This document shows, in pieces, positions 14,938 to 23,917 of a stretch of DNA of 64,000 nucleotides. The first letter of the stretch is position 1. Each line of letters starts with the position of its first letter. Source of the DNA: an uncultured Sphingomonadales bacterium (GTDB lineage Bacteria > Pseudomonadota > Alphaproteobacteria > Sphingomonadales > Sphingomonadaceae); contig CAIJLW010000024.1 of the NCBI GenBank assembly GCA_903821685.1, positions 58,729-122,728 of the forward strand, written 5' to 3'. A program made the position numbers and the translations under genes. The notes under the pieces are model-generated. The model worked only from the letters and a program-made list of their open reading frames with translations. It was not told where the DNA came from and made no database searches.

Positions 14938-16755
14938 ATGACTGAACTTGCTCTCATCCGTAATTTTTCCATTATCGCGCACATTGACCATGGGAAGTCC
15001 ACGCTGGCCGACCGGTTGATCCAACAAACCGGCGGGCTCACCGCGCGGGAGATGACGAGCCAAGTCCTTGATAATATGGACATTGAGAAAGAGCGCGGCA
15101 TTACGATCAAGGCGCAGACGGTGCGGCTGGATTACACCGCGAACGATGGCCTCACTTATCAGCTGAACCTGATGGACACGCCCGGCCATGTTGACTTTGC
15201 CTATGAAGTCAGCCGCAGCCTTGCCGCATGCGAAGGCGCGCTGCTTGTCGTCGACGCGGCGCAGGGTGTTGAGGCGCAAACGCTCGCAAACGTCTACCAA
15301 TCGATTGAGCATGACCATGAAATCGTGCCCGTCATCAACAAGATCGATTTGCCCGCCGCCGAAGTCGACAAGGTCAAGGCCGAGATTGAGGAAATCATCG
15401 GTCTGCCCGCCGACGACGCCGTCCTGACCAGCGCCAAATCGGGCATCGGCATTGCCGAAGTGCTTGAGGCGGTCGTCACCCGCATCCCCCCGCCAAAGGG
15501 CGACCGCAACGCGCCGTTGAAGGCGATGCTCGTCGATTCATGGTATGACCCGTATCTGGGCGTCGTCATACTGATTCGCGTGATCGACGGCTCGATCAAA
15601 AAGGGCCAGGAAATCCAGTTCATGGCCGCCGGCACAAAGCATTTGGTCGACCGCGTCGGATGTATGCGGCCAAAGCTCGAGATCCTCGGCGAGATTGCCG
15701 CGGGCGAGGTGGGCATCATCACCGCGCAGATTAAGGAAGTTGCGCAGACCCGCGTCGGCGACACGATCACCGATGCCAAGCGCCCCGCCGCCGAACCGCT
15801 GCCCGGATTTAAGGAAGTGCAGCCCGTCGTGTTCTGCGGCCTGTTCCCGACCGACGCCGCCGACTTTGAAAAGCTGCGCGAAAGCATCAGCAAACTGCGC
15901 CTTAACGACGCATCGTTCAGCTTCGAAACCGAAAGCAGCGCCGCCTTGGGCTTTGGCTTTCGCTGTGGCTTCCTTGGGCTGCTCCACTTGGAGATCATTC
16001 AGGAGCGGCTAACGCGCGAGTTCGACCTTGACCTTATCACCACGGCGCCGTCGGTGGTCTATAAGCTGGAGCTCAGCCGCAGCAAGACCGAGGATGCGCG
16101 CAGTATGGAGCTGCACAACCCCGCCGACATGCCCGACGTCAACCGCATCGACGAAATTCAGGAACCATGGATCGAAGCGACGATTTATTGCCCCGATGAA
16201 TATCTCGGCTCCATCCTGAAACTATGTCAGGACCGGCGCGGCATTCAAAAGCAGCTGACTTATGTCGGTGGCCGGGCGCAGATTGTCTATGAATTGCCGT
16301 TGAACGAGGTTGTGTTCGACTTTTACGACCGCCTCAAGAGCATTAGCCGTGGCTATGCCTCGTTCGATTACCACCAGATCGGCCACCGCGAAGGCGACCT
16401 TGTGAAGATGAGCATCATGGTCAATGGCGACGCGGTCGATGCGCTCAGCATGATCGTCCACCGCGGCACTGCAGAATCCCGCGGCCGCGGCATGTGCGAA
16501 CGCCTAAAAGACCTGATCCCGCGCCATCTGTTCAAAATCCCCATTCAGGCTGCGATCGGCGGCAAAGTCATCGCCCGCGAAACCATCGCCGCAATGCGCA
16601 AGGACGTGACCGCCAAATGCTATGGCGGCGACATCAGCCGCAAGAAAAAGCTGCTGGAAAAGCAGAAAAAGGGCAAGGCGCGGATGCGCGAATATGGGAA
16701 TGTATCGATCCCGCAGGAAGCGTTTATTGCGGCGTTGCGGATGGGCGAGGAGTAA
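14938..16755 (+). CDS. lepA: elongation factor 4 (LepA)
   Basis: A 605-residue ribosome-associated GTPase. G-domain motifs are AHIDHGKST (G1), ERGITI (G2), DTPGHVDF (G3) and NKID (G4). The LepA-specific C-terminal domain is recognisable in '[20 protein letters not shown]' near the end. EF4 acts on stalled or mistranslocated ribosomes and in ribosome assembly. Start ATG 14938 gives the standard N-terminus. The gene uses very GC-rich third positions compared with genes to the right. A short lipoprotein hydrolase gene begins 5 nt after the stop and may share its transcript. Confidence 0.97.
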   Translation: MTELALIRNFSIIAHIDHGKSTLADRLIQQTGGLTAREMTSQVLDNMDIEKERGITIKAQTVRLDYTANDGLTYQLNLMDTPGHVDFAYEVSRSLAACEGALLVVDAAQGVEAQTLANVYQSIEHDHEIVPVINKIDLPAAEVDKVKAEIEEIIGLPADDAVLTSAKSGIGIAEVLEAVVTRIPPPKGDRNAPLKAMLVDSWYDPYLGVVILIRVIDGSIKKGQEIQFMAAGTKHLVDRVGCMRPKLEILGEIAAGEVGIITAQIKEVAQTRVGDTITDAKRPAAEPLPGFKEVQPVVFCGLFPTDAADFEKLRESISKLRLNDASFSFETESSAALGFGFRCGFLGLLHLEIIQERLTREFDLDLITTAPSVVYKLELSRSKTEDARSMELHNPADMPDVNRIDEIQEPWIEATIYCPDEYLGSILKLCQDRRGIQKQLTYVGGRAQIVYELPLNEVVFDFYDRLKSISRGYASFDYHQIGHREGDLVKMSIMVNGDAVDALSMIVHRGTAESRGRGMCERLKDLIPRHLFKIPIQAAIGGKVIARETIAAMRKDVTAKCYGGDISRKKKLLEKQKKGKARMREYGNVSIPQEAFIAALRMGEE

Positions 16756-16759
16756 GTAT

Positions 16760-17655
16760 TTGGCTGTCGCGCGGTCGGGTTTTTTGCTTTTGCTCTTAAC
16801 CAGCGCAGCTGGTTGTGCACCAGCGATGGAGAATGCGGCGATAGCGCCATTGGCGGCGAAACCAATCATGGTGTGGAAGGACCTGTTGTCGCGGGCAAAA
16901 CCTACGCCAGATGCAACGATCCGCTACGGCGAGGATTCATTGCAAGTGGTCGATGTGTGGCAGCCTTCGCCGACGAAATTCGGACGTGGGCCGCATCCGG
17001 CAGTTGTGATGATCCATGGCGGATGCTGGCAGACCGCGATTGCAGAGCGCGATATCATGAACTGGATTGCCGATGACCTGCGCGCGCATGGCGTGGGCGT
17101 GTGGAATATCGAATATCGCGGCGTGGACCGCGGCGGTGGCTATCCGGCGACCTATAACGATGTTGCCGCGGCGGCGGATTTGTTTCTAACCAAGCGCGGG
17201 GAGTTTGGCTTTCGCACCGATACGCCGGTTGTAACGATCGGGCATTCGGCTGGCGGGCATTTGTCGCTTTGGCTGGCGCGGCGTTCGGCTTTGGCCAAGG
17301 GCGATGCGTTGCGTGGGCGCGCGCCGTTGCTGGTGGACGTTGCAATCTCCCAAGGTGGCTTACCTAATTTGCGCGCGCAAACGATGCTGCCGGACCATCC
17401 ATGTGGCGCAGATGCCGCGACCAAGATGGCGGGTGATGCCTTTGACCGCGTTTCGCCGCCGGAGATGCCCAAGACGCGCGGGCGGGAGATCCAGTTTAAC
17501 AACATCGCGATCGCATCGCGCCGCCCGTCTTTGGCAGGGCTTATGGCGCAAAGATGGTGACGACGCCGGGCGAGGGGCATGTCGAGCTGATTGCACCTGA
17601 CAGTGTGAGTTGGGGCAAGCAGCGCGCGGAGATACTGAGGGTGTTTAAGTTATGA
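16760..17655 (+). pseudogene. alpha/beta hydrolase lipoprotein, frameshifted before the catalytic His
   Basis: TTG 16760, preceded by GAGGAG at 7 nt, opens a frame with a signal peptide ending in 'SAAGC' (Cys 19), a likely lipoprotein. An oxyanion motif HGGCW (86-90) and nucleophile elbow GHSAGG (Ser 163) mark a kynurenine-formamidase/esterase-like fold. As read, the frame stops at 17560. The other frame, from GAT 17509, continues as 'DRIAPPVFGRAYGAKM' and 'GEGHVELIAP', the expected C-terminus with the catalytic Asp and His. It ends at 17655, overlapping the kynU start as ATGA. One base appears to be missing near 17507. Either the gene is newly broken or the base call is wrong. Its position before kynU suggests N-formylkynurenine hydrolysis, but a lipoprotein location would be unusual. 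Confidence 0.8.
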
Positions 17656-18866
17656 CTTTGGAGCAGGCAGAGGCACTGGATGCGGCGGATCCTCTGGCTT
17701 CATATCGTGCACAGTTTATGTGCCCGGCAGGGGTAATTTACCTCGACGGCAATTCGCTCGGGCAATTGCCTTTAGCAACGGTGCAGGCAGGCGCAGAGGC
17801 CGTCACCCAAGCATGGGGTGAGCGGTTGATCCGTGGCTGGAACGAGGGTTGGATTGATGCGCCACAGCGCGTGGGCGCGATGATCGCGTCGTTGATTGGC
17901 GCGGCCCCGGATGAAGTGATCTCTGCGGATTCCACGTCAGTGAATTTGTACAAGCTGATCGTTGCTGCGCTCCGGCTGGACCCGAAACGCAATGTCGTCG
18001 TTAGTGAGGCTGGCAATTTCCCGACGGACCTACACATTGCCGAAGGTGCAGTTGCTGCGGTTGCGGGAGCAGAATTGCGCGTGGTGGAACGCGGCGCGCT
18101 GGCAGAAGCGTTGGGCGATGACACGGCGTTGCTGATGCTGACGCATGTGCATTACAAGACAGCCGAACGTTTCGACATGGCCGCGTGGACGAAGGCAGCG
18201 CATGACGCTGGCGCTTTGGTGTGTTGGGATTTGAGCCATAGTGCAGGCGCGGTCGCTGTTGGGTTGAATGCAGCCGGCGCGGATCTCGCGGTGGGCTGCG
18301 GCTATAAATATCTCAACGGCGGCCCCGGTGCGCCTGCGTTTCTCTATGTTGCGAAGCGCTGGCAAGAGAGGTTGTACAATCCGTTATCGGGCTGGATGGG
18401 CCATGCCGCGCCATTCGAATTCGCCGATGGTTATGAAGCGGCACCGGGGATGAAACGGTGGTTGACCGGCACGCCATGCGTGCTGAGCCTTGTGGCGTTG
18501 GAAAGCGGACTGAAGCTATGGGCTGACATCGATATCAGGCAGGTCGAGGCGAAATCGGAAGCCTTGTGGAATATTTTTCACGCGGCGGGCACGGCGGCAG
18601 GGCTGGAGTGCGTGACACCCTCGGACCCACAGCAACGCGGCAGCCACATCTCCTTCCGCCATCCGAACGCGTACGAAATTGTGCAAGCACTTATCGCGCG
18701 CGGCGTCATCGGCGATTTCCGCGATCCCGACATCATGCGCTTTGGCCTGACGCCGCTGATGCTCCGCCATGCTGACATTTGGCGTGCAGGCGAGATGCTG
18801 CGCGAGATAGTCGCCAGCGGCAGTTTTCGCGCGCCGGAATTTGCTGTGCGGTATGCGGTGACATAG
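17652..18866 (+). CDS. kynU: kynureninase
   Basis: A 404-residue PLP enzyme that cleaves kynurenine to anthranilate and alanine, or 3-hydroxykynurenine to 3-hydroxyanthranilate. 'YLDGNSLGQLP' near the N-terminus and the PLP lysine in 'GCGYKYLNGGPGAP' (Lys 219) are family hallmarks. 'CWDLSHSAGA' carries the cofactor-binding Asp. Length is normal. The start ATG overlaps the stop of the preceding hydrolase gene as ATGA, which points to translational coupling. No tryptophan dioxygenase or kynurenine monooxygenase is in the window, so the pathway cannot be completed here. Confidence 0.95.
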   Translation: MTLEQAEALDAADPLASYRAQFMCPAGVIYLDGNSLGQLPLATVQAGAEAVTQAWGERLIRGWNEGWIDAPQRVGAMIASLIGAAPDEVISADSTSVNLYKLIVAALRLDPKRNVVVSEAGNFPTDLHIAEGAVAAVAGAELRVVERGALAEALGDDTALLMLTHVHYKTAERFDMAAWTKAAHDAGALVCWDLSHSAGAVAVGLNAAGADLAVGCGYKYLNGGPGAPAFLYVAKRWQERLYNPLSGWMGHAAPFEFADGYEAAPGMKRWLTGTPCVLSLVALESGLKLWADIDIRQVEAKSEALWNIFHAAGTAAGLECVTPSDPQQRGSHISFRHPNAYEIVQALIARGVIGDFRDPDIMRFGLTPLMLRHADIWRAGEMLREIVASGSFRAPEFAVRYAVT

Positions 18867-18892
18867 GCGTTTCGCTCTGCTAGGCGGCGCGC

Positions 18893-20761
18893 ATGCTTAA
18901 CCTGAACGGTATCACCGTGCGCCTTGGCGGACGCACTATCCTTGACCGCGCCACGGCGGCTTTGCCTCCTTATAGCCGCATCGGCCTAATCGGGCGCAAT
19001 GGCGCGGGCAAATCGACGCTGATGAAGGTTATGATTGGCTCGCTGGAGGCCGATGACGGCAGCCTTGAGATGCCCAAGGGCACGCGGATCGGCTATATCG
19101 CGCAAGAGGCGCCTGCGGGCGATTCTACGCCGTTTGACACGGTGTTGGCGGCGGATACCGAGCGTGCGGCGTTGATGATCGAAAGCGAGCAAGAGGGGCT
19201 TGACCACGACCGCATGGCCGAGGTGCATGAACGCCTGATCGCGATTGATGCTTACACCGCGCCCGCGCGCGCGTCGCGTATCCTTGTTGGCCTTGGCTTT
19301 GACGAAGATATGCAGGGTCGGCCGCTCGATAGCTTCTCGGGTGGTTGGAAAATGCGGGTGGCGTTGGCGTCGTTATTGTTTTCGCAGCCGGATTTGCTGT
19401 TGCTAGATGAACCGTCGAACCACTTGGATTTGGAAGCGACATTGTGGCTCGAGAATTTCCTCAAGGGCTATCCCGCGATGATGGTGGTGATCAGCCATGA
19501 ACGCGACCTGTTAAACAATGTCGTTGACCATATCCTGCATCTGGAGGGCGGGCAGGTGACTTTGTATTCCGGCGGCTATGACTCGTTTGAGCGCCAACGT
19601 GCCGAGCGTGCAGCGCAGCTGGCGGCGGCCAAGGCAAGCCAGGATGCGCAACGCGCGAAGCTGCAGGATTATGTCGCGCGCAACTCGGCGCGTGCCTCCA
19701 CCGCCAAGCAGGCGCAGTCCAGAGCCAAGGCGCTGGCACGGATGCAGCCGATCGCCGCAATGGCCGAAGATCCGACATTGAGCTTTGACTTTCCAAGCCC
19801 GGATGAATTGAAACCGCCATTGGTCACGCTGGATTTGGCGAGTGTCGGTTATACCGAAGGCAACCCGATTTTAGAGCGGTTGAACTTGCGGATTGACCCC
19901 GATGACCGGATCGCTCTGCTTGGGCGCAACGGGAACGGCAAGACGACGCTGGCGCGATTGCTCGCCGCGCAACTGACGCCGATGGAAGGGCAGATGAGTT
20001 CCTCCGGCAAAATGCGCGTCGGCTACTTCACCCAATATCAGGTCGAGGAGCTTGACGGCGACGATACGCCGCTTGAGCATATGACCCATCAGATGAAGGG
20101 TGCGAACCCCGGCGCGGTGCGCGCGCAACTGGGGCGCTTTGGCTTTCCGGGCGCAAAGGCGACGACGAAGGTCGGCAAATTGTCGGGCGGCGAACGTGCG
20201 CGGCTCGCACTGGCGCTGATTACCCGCGATGCGCCGCATATGCTCATCCTCGATGAACCAACGAACCACTTGGATGTCGATGCGCGTGAGGCATTGGTGC
20301 AGGCGCTGAATGAATATGAAGGCACTGTCGTGCTGGTCAGCCATGACCGCCATATGCTTGAGCTGACGGCAGACCGGCTGGTCCTTGTCGACGGCGGGAC
20401 TGCGACCGAATTTTCCGGCACGATTGAGGATTATACCGACTTCATTCTGGGCAAGGGGCCAGCGAAGGAGAAGGTATCAAAGGCTGACCGCAAGGACGAC
20501 AAGAAAACAGCGGCTGCCGCGCGTGAGGCGCAAGCCAAGCTTAAGCGGGATGTGAGTGATGCCGAGGCTGACTTGGCCAAGCTTGAGGTTGTGTTGAGCG
20601 CGATTGACCGAGCGATGTTCGACCCTGCGTCGGCAGCAAACGAGTATAAGAACCTGACGATGGGTGAACTGTCGCAACGGCGTGGCAAAATAATCGCCGC
20701 GCAGGAAGCTGCCGAGGCGCGCTGGGTTGCGGCGGGTGAGGCGTTGGAGAAGGTCTCTTAG
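18893..20761 (+). CDS. ABC-F family ATPase
   Basis: A 622-residue protein with two ABC domains and no membrane segments. The first has Walker A 'GRNGAGKS', signature 'FSGGWKMRVALA' and 'LLLLDEPSNHLD'. The second has 'GRNGNGKT', 'LSGGERARLALA' and 'LILDEPTNHLD'. Between them is the charged linker that enters the ribosomal E/P site in ABC-F factors. A C-terminal helical tail (from about residue 530, Lys/Ala/Glu-rich) resembles Uup/YheS-type members. Such proteins relieve ribosome stalling and are not transporters. It is 26 nt after kynU on the same strand. Confidence 0.92.
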   Translation: MLNLNGITVRLGGRTILDRATAALPPYSRIGLIGRNGAGKSTLMKVMIGSLEADDGSLEMPKGTRIGYIAQEAPAGDSTPFDTVLAADTERAALMIESEQEGLDHDRMAEVHERLIAIDAYTAPARASRILVGLGFDEDMQGRPLDSFSGGWKMRVALASLLFSQPDLLLLDEPSNHLDLEATLWLENFLKGYPAMMVVISHERDLLNNVVDHILHLEGGQVTLYSGGYDSFERQRAERAAQLAAAKASQDAQRAKLQDYVARNSARASTAKQAQSRAKALARMQPIAAMAEDPTLSFDFPSPDELKPPLVTLDLASVGYTEGNPILERLNLRIDPDDRIALLGRNGNGKTTLARLLAAQLTPMEGQMSSSGKMRVGYFTQYQVEELDGDDTPLEHMTHQMKGANPGAVRAQLGRFGFPGAKATTKVGKLSGGERARLALALITRDAPHMLILDEPTNHLDVDAREALVQALNEYEGTVVLVSHDRHMLELTADRLVLVDGGTATEFSGTIEDYTDFILGKGPAKEKVSKADRKDDKKTAAAAREAQAKLKRDVSDAEADLAKLEVVLSAIDRAMFDPASAANEYKNLTMGELSQRRGKIIAAQEAAEARWVAAGEALEKVS

Positions 20762-21030
20762 GGCGCAAGCTTCCAATTTTACTGTTCTCAATGGCGTAAT
20801 TTTCAGCCAAAGTAGGTCTGCGCAAATTGGCGCCGGCCTCGCATAGCTATATTGCTAATTTATCTCCGAAACGGATGCAAATATCGCCGGTTCTAGTGCA
20901 GTATGACGCGATTTAGCCCGTCTGCACCTTTACGATCCAGCTATTACAGTTTTGCTTGCGTGTGCGTGGTTCAGAAGATCGTTTTGCAGGCGCATCATTC
21001 CAAGCGGATGTGAAAGCAGCATATTTCGGT

Positions 21031-21567
21031 TCATTCGGCTCCTAATATCGCGGCTTTTGCCGCCGCGAAGCGCGCTTCGCCGATCCCCTGAATGCGGACG
21101 TAATGCACATCATTTCTGACGAGTTCCAATGTGCACCGGTCAAAAAATTGCCGTCGCTCAGCAGGTTGCGCATAGACGCGAAGGCCATCATTTACGAAGG
21201 GGAGGTCAATATCCAGCAAAAGATAAAGGTCGGAAAAGCCTTTAAAGCTGTCGAAATAGCCGTCGCGCAGATAGCCCGGCGTTGCGCCGAACATCATGTC
21301 CGCCCAGACGGCGGTGATGAGTGGGTCTGTGTCAAACAGCACAAAGCCAGCGCCCAGTTCGCTTGCGCGCGCAGCGGCGGCGCGGTTCATGGCGTCTTGC
21401 GTCTGCGCGATGTGGATCAGTTCTTGTCTGCCAATGTTGGTGCCATGCGCCTCACAATATGCCCGGCCATATTCGGGTACGACTTCGCATCCGAGTTCCG
21501 CCGCGAGCCGCGTGCCCAACGTCGATTTTCCGGTACTTTCGGGGCCGTGAAGGCAGATACGCTTCAT
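21031..21567 (-). CDS. NadR-like ribosylnicotinamide kinase (ATPase domain only)
   Basis: A 178-residue P-loop protein. 'GPESTGKST' at the N-terminus is the NadR kinase-domain P-loop. 'EYGRAYCE' and 'FDTDPLITAVW' match the same family. NadR kinases phosphorylate nicotinamide riboside to NMN; here the adenylyltransferase and DNA-binding domains of enterobacterial NadR are absent. The start ATG 21567 overlaps the pnuC stop as ATGA, so the kinase is translationally coupled to the transporter and would trap imported riboside. A longer in-frame start at 21777 would run deep into pnuC and looks wrong. Confidence 0.88.
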   Translation of the reverse strand: MKRICLHGPESTGKSTLGTRLAAELGCEVVPEYGRAYCEAHGTNIGRQELIHIAQTQDAMNRAAAARASELGAGFVLFDTDPLITAVWADMMFGATPGYLRDGYFDSFKGFSDLYLLLDIDLPFVNDGLRVYAQPAERRQFFDRCTLELVRNDVHYVRIQGIGEARFAAAKAAILGAE

Positions 21568-22121
21568 TTTTGCTCCGCCTTGCGCCATGCGATCAGTCCG
21601 GCAACAGATAGGACAAGGAATAGCCCATAAAGGCCTGCAGTCAGATACAATTCCTTCATTGCATATAGGGGAATGGAAATCAGGTTGACGATGATCCAGA
21701 AATGCCAGTTTTCTACAAAGCGCCGTGCCATCAATATCTGTCCGGCAATGGAGAGCATCGCGACCGACGCGTCCCAATATGGATAGGCGGCATCGGTTTC
21801 AGAATGCATTACGGCGCCCCATGCCCAAATCGCGGCAATAGCGCCCAATATCCACAAACCATAGCCCATAGCAGAAATGCGCCGTACAATGATGTCTCCG
21901 CTGTCTGCCTTGTTCCGCGTCCAGCTCCACCAACCGTACAGATTCACAGCCGCAAAAAATATTTGTAGCCCTGCATCGCTGTACAGCTTGGCATCACGGA
22001 AGATAACGAAATAGAGCAACACCATGATTATCGCGACGGGAAAATTCCACACCGATCGCTTAATAATTAATAAGATATTGGCAATACCAAGCAGAACGGC
22101 AAGGATTTCAAGTAAGCTCAT
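21564..22121 (-). CDS. pnuC: nicotinamide riboside transporter PnuC
   Basis: A 185-residue membrane protein with about seven hydrophobic segments. The stretch 'NLYGWWSWTRNK' is a typical PnuC substrate-channel motif, and 'WNFPVAIIMVLLYFVIF' is the usual second helix. PnuC lets nicotinamide riboside diffuse inward, and phosphorylation by the coupled kinase gene traps it. Its stop overlaps the start of the NadR-like kinase. No thiamin or NAD riboswitch is evident upstream. Confidence 0.92.
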   Translation of the reverse strand: MSLLEILAVLLGIANILLIIKRSVWNFPVAIIMVLLYFVIFRDAKLYSDAGLQIFFAAVNLYGWWSWTRNKADSGDIIVRRISAMGYGLWILGAIAAIWAWGAVMHSETDAAYPYWDASVAMLSIAGQILMARRFVENWHFWIIVNLISIPLYAMKELYLTAGLYGLFLVLSVAGLIAWRKAEQK

Positions 22122-22135
22122 GCTCGGTGATTTAG

Positions 22136-22200
22136 CGGCCCAGTCGCGGGACGCAAGTGCCGTGCATCAATGCGGTTAAGTGAAGCTAAATTCGGCAATT
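22136..22200 (-). pseudogene. remnant of the 3' end of a second EAL-like gene
   Basis: This stretch matches the last codons and 3' flank of the intact EAL-like gene at 23167. On the minus strand it reads 'AEFSFT*PH*' where the intact copy reads 'GEFSLTQPH*': a Gln codon became TAA. The flank 'GCGGyCCAGTCGyGGGAyGC' beyond the stop is shared at both sites. Only about 65 nt remain. It lies directly downstream of the intact response regulator, the position expected for the second half of a duplicated two-gene unit. Confidence 0.75.
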
Positions 22201-22240
22201 CCAACGCCACTGACATCGGCGACCCTTGCCAGGTCCTAAA

Positions 22241-22978
22241 CTAAGCAGACATAGCAAGTGGCTCGCGCGCGGGGGTCATTGCGTGCACATCGGCCTGCAA
22301 CGTATATCCAAAGCCGTATAACGCGCTGAGGCTAATGCCACATGCCGGGTCGAGTTTCAGGTTCTTGCGGAGCCGCGCGACATGTGTGTCGATAGTCCGC
22401 GACTGATAATCCACCACCTTGCCCCACAAAGTCGCCGCGAGATATTGGCGCGACAATAACCGATTGGGGTTGGTGAAGAACATCAAAGCCATGTCGAATT
22501 CGCGCTTTGGCAAAATCATGGCTTCGTCGTTAAAATACACCGTCGATGTAGATGGGCGCAACAAATATGGTCCAAGCACAACCGATTCCGGACGGGTACG
22601 CACATTGCCATTATAGCGGCGCAAAACCGATTTAATTCGCAAGCGGAGAATTTCGGGGTCAACCGGCTTCGACACGAAATCATCCGCGCCGGCTTCAAAC
22701 CCGCGAATGACGTCTCCGCGATCATTGCGTGCCGTCAGCATTATTGATGGCATGTCAGGATGAAATTTCCGCGCGTATTCAAGGATCTCAATCCCCGTCA
22801 AGTTGGCTAGTGACCAGTCGACGATTAAAAGATCGCATTCTTTTTGACGAATATCGGTCAAAAACTTTTGCGCAGAGCTATAGCTGGTTACGCCATATCC
22901 CAATCCACTTAAAAATTCTTCGAGTTCAGCCGCAAATAACGGGTCGTTTTCAACGACGGCAATGTGATAATTGTTCAC
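22241..22978 (-). CDS. OmpR/PhoB-family response regulator (orphan)
   Basis: A 245-residue two-domain regulator. The receiver domain (1-118) has the acidic pair Glu10/Asp12, phospho-acceptor Asp54 in 'LLIVDWSLA', Thr82 in 'LTA' and Lys104 in 'SKP'. A winged-helix DNA-binding domain follows (about 130-230), with 'SRTIDTHVARLRKNL' as recognition helix region. No histidine kinase is nearby, so its partner is elsewhere. The gene belongs to a tandem duplication: a decayed copy of its last 150 nt lies at 23918-24067, and a decayed EAL-like end follows it. Target genes cannot be deduced from the sequence. Confidence 0.93.
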   Translation of the reverse strand: MNNYHIAVVENDPLFAAELEEFLSGLGYGVTSYSSAQKFLTDIRQKECDLLIVDWSLANLTGIEILEYARKFHPDMPSIMLTARNDRGDVIRGFEAGADDFVSKPVDPEILRLRIKSVLRRYNGNVRTRPESVVLGPYLLRPSTSTVYFNDEAMILPKREFDMALMFFTNPNRLLSRQYLAATLWGKVVDYQSRTIDTHVARLRKNLKLDPACGISLSALYGFGYTLQADVHAMTPAREPLAMSA

Positions 22979-23166
22979 CGCACGGCCCTTTTGAGTTTGA
23001 TATCATATTAAAACAGTAATTTATTGATTGATTACGCTGCTCCCGCACAAATACATCGCCAATCTCCCCCGAAACGGATGAAAACAACGTTAATTATCAT
23101 GTAAACTAAAGTAAATTTTTTCCATTTGCGTCCCCGCGGTCCAGTCGTGGGATGCGGGAGAGCGCA

Positions 23167-23874
23167 TCAGTGCGGTTGTGTAAGGCTGAACTCGCCAAAC
23201 ACGGGGCCTTGGCCATGTGTAGCTCCGGCTTCCTGAAACATCATGGCGTCATCGATGGAAAGGCATCCGTCCACAAGGATGCGCGAAATACCCATTGAGG
23301 CCACCAGATTAACGAGTTTTTGGGCCGGGGATACGGGAATGACGTGCGCGCGTACCATGCCAATTAGGCGTGGGTCAAAACGGACTACGTCAACATTATG
23401 TACCAATGGCCAAAGCGCCGGGACGGCAGCGTAGCCAAATCCGTCAATCCCTATGCTACAGCCTGCTCGGCGCCAGTTTTGCATTGCGCTGCTCACAGCA
23501 TTGTTGGCCGCGTCATTGTCTGTCGCTGCCAACAAAACACTTATATGCGTGCCTTTGGATAGTAGCGAACGCAACGCCCATGCCATTTGGTTCGACAGGT
23601 CCAAAGCCACGAAAATGTCAGTCGGGACCGATAAAAAGATTTCTGACAAGGACAGCAAACCCGCTGTTTCCAATATATGCTGTAGGTCAACCTCCGACAA
23701 AATATTCCGGTTGGGTAGAAAGCTATATTGGTCGCAGGCCATATATTCATAGGCCATGACCTGACTATTGTGCAGATCGACGACAGGCCGTGATGCAATG
23801 ATCGAAGTCGCCGGTGATGATGGAACGTCATCGAAAACATCGAGCAAGGACAATTGCTCTGGAATAGTTGGCAT
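23167..23874 (-). CDS. degenerate EAL-domain protein, probably non-catalytic
   Basis: About 235 residues. The EAL fold is recognisable: 'RPVVDLHNSQVMAYEYM' (29-45) aligns with the EAL motif, 'SIGIDGFGYAAVPAL' (140-154) with the DDFG loop, 'VVRFDPRLIG' (163-172) with the LKID strand, and the end with the 'QGxxF' region. Key metal and base residues are lost: EAL is EYM, DD is DG, the catalytic Lys is Arg, and no ExTE or AEGVE motif remains. It is therefore unlikely to hydrolyse cyclic-di-GMP and may bind it or a protein partner. The start could be ATG 23874 or, upstream in frame, TTG 23934; neither has a good ribosome binding site. It has a remnant partner regulator just upstream. Confidence 0.75.
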   Translation of the reverse strand: MPTIPEQLSLLDVFDDVPSSPATSIIASRPVVDLHNSQVMAYEYMACDQYSFLPNRNILSEVDLQHILETAGLLSLSEIFLSVPTDIFVALDLSNQMAWALRSLLSKGTHISVLLAATDNDAANNAVSSAMQNWRRAGCSIGIDGFGYAAVPALWPLVHNVDVVRFDPRLIGMVRAHVIPVSPAQKLVNLVASMGISRILVDGCLSIDDAMMFQEAGATHGQGPVFGEFSLTQPH

Positions 23875-23917
23875 AAGGGACTGTCTTAATAAGGAAAGCC
23901 CGTTAACATAGTGTGAA

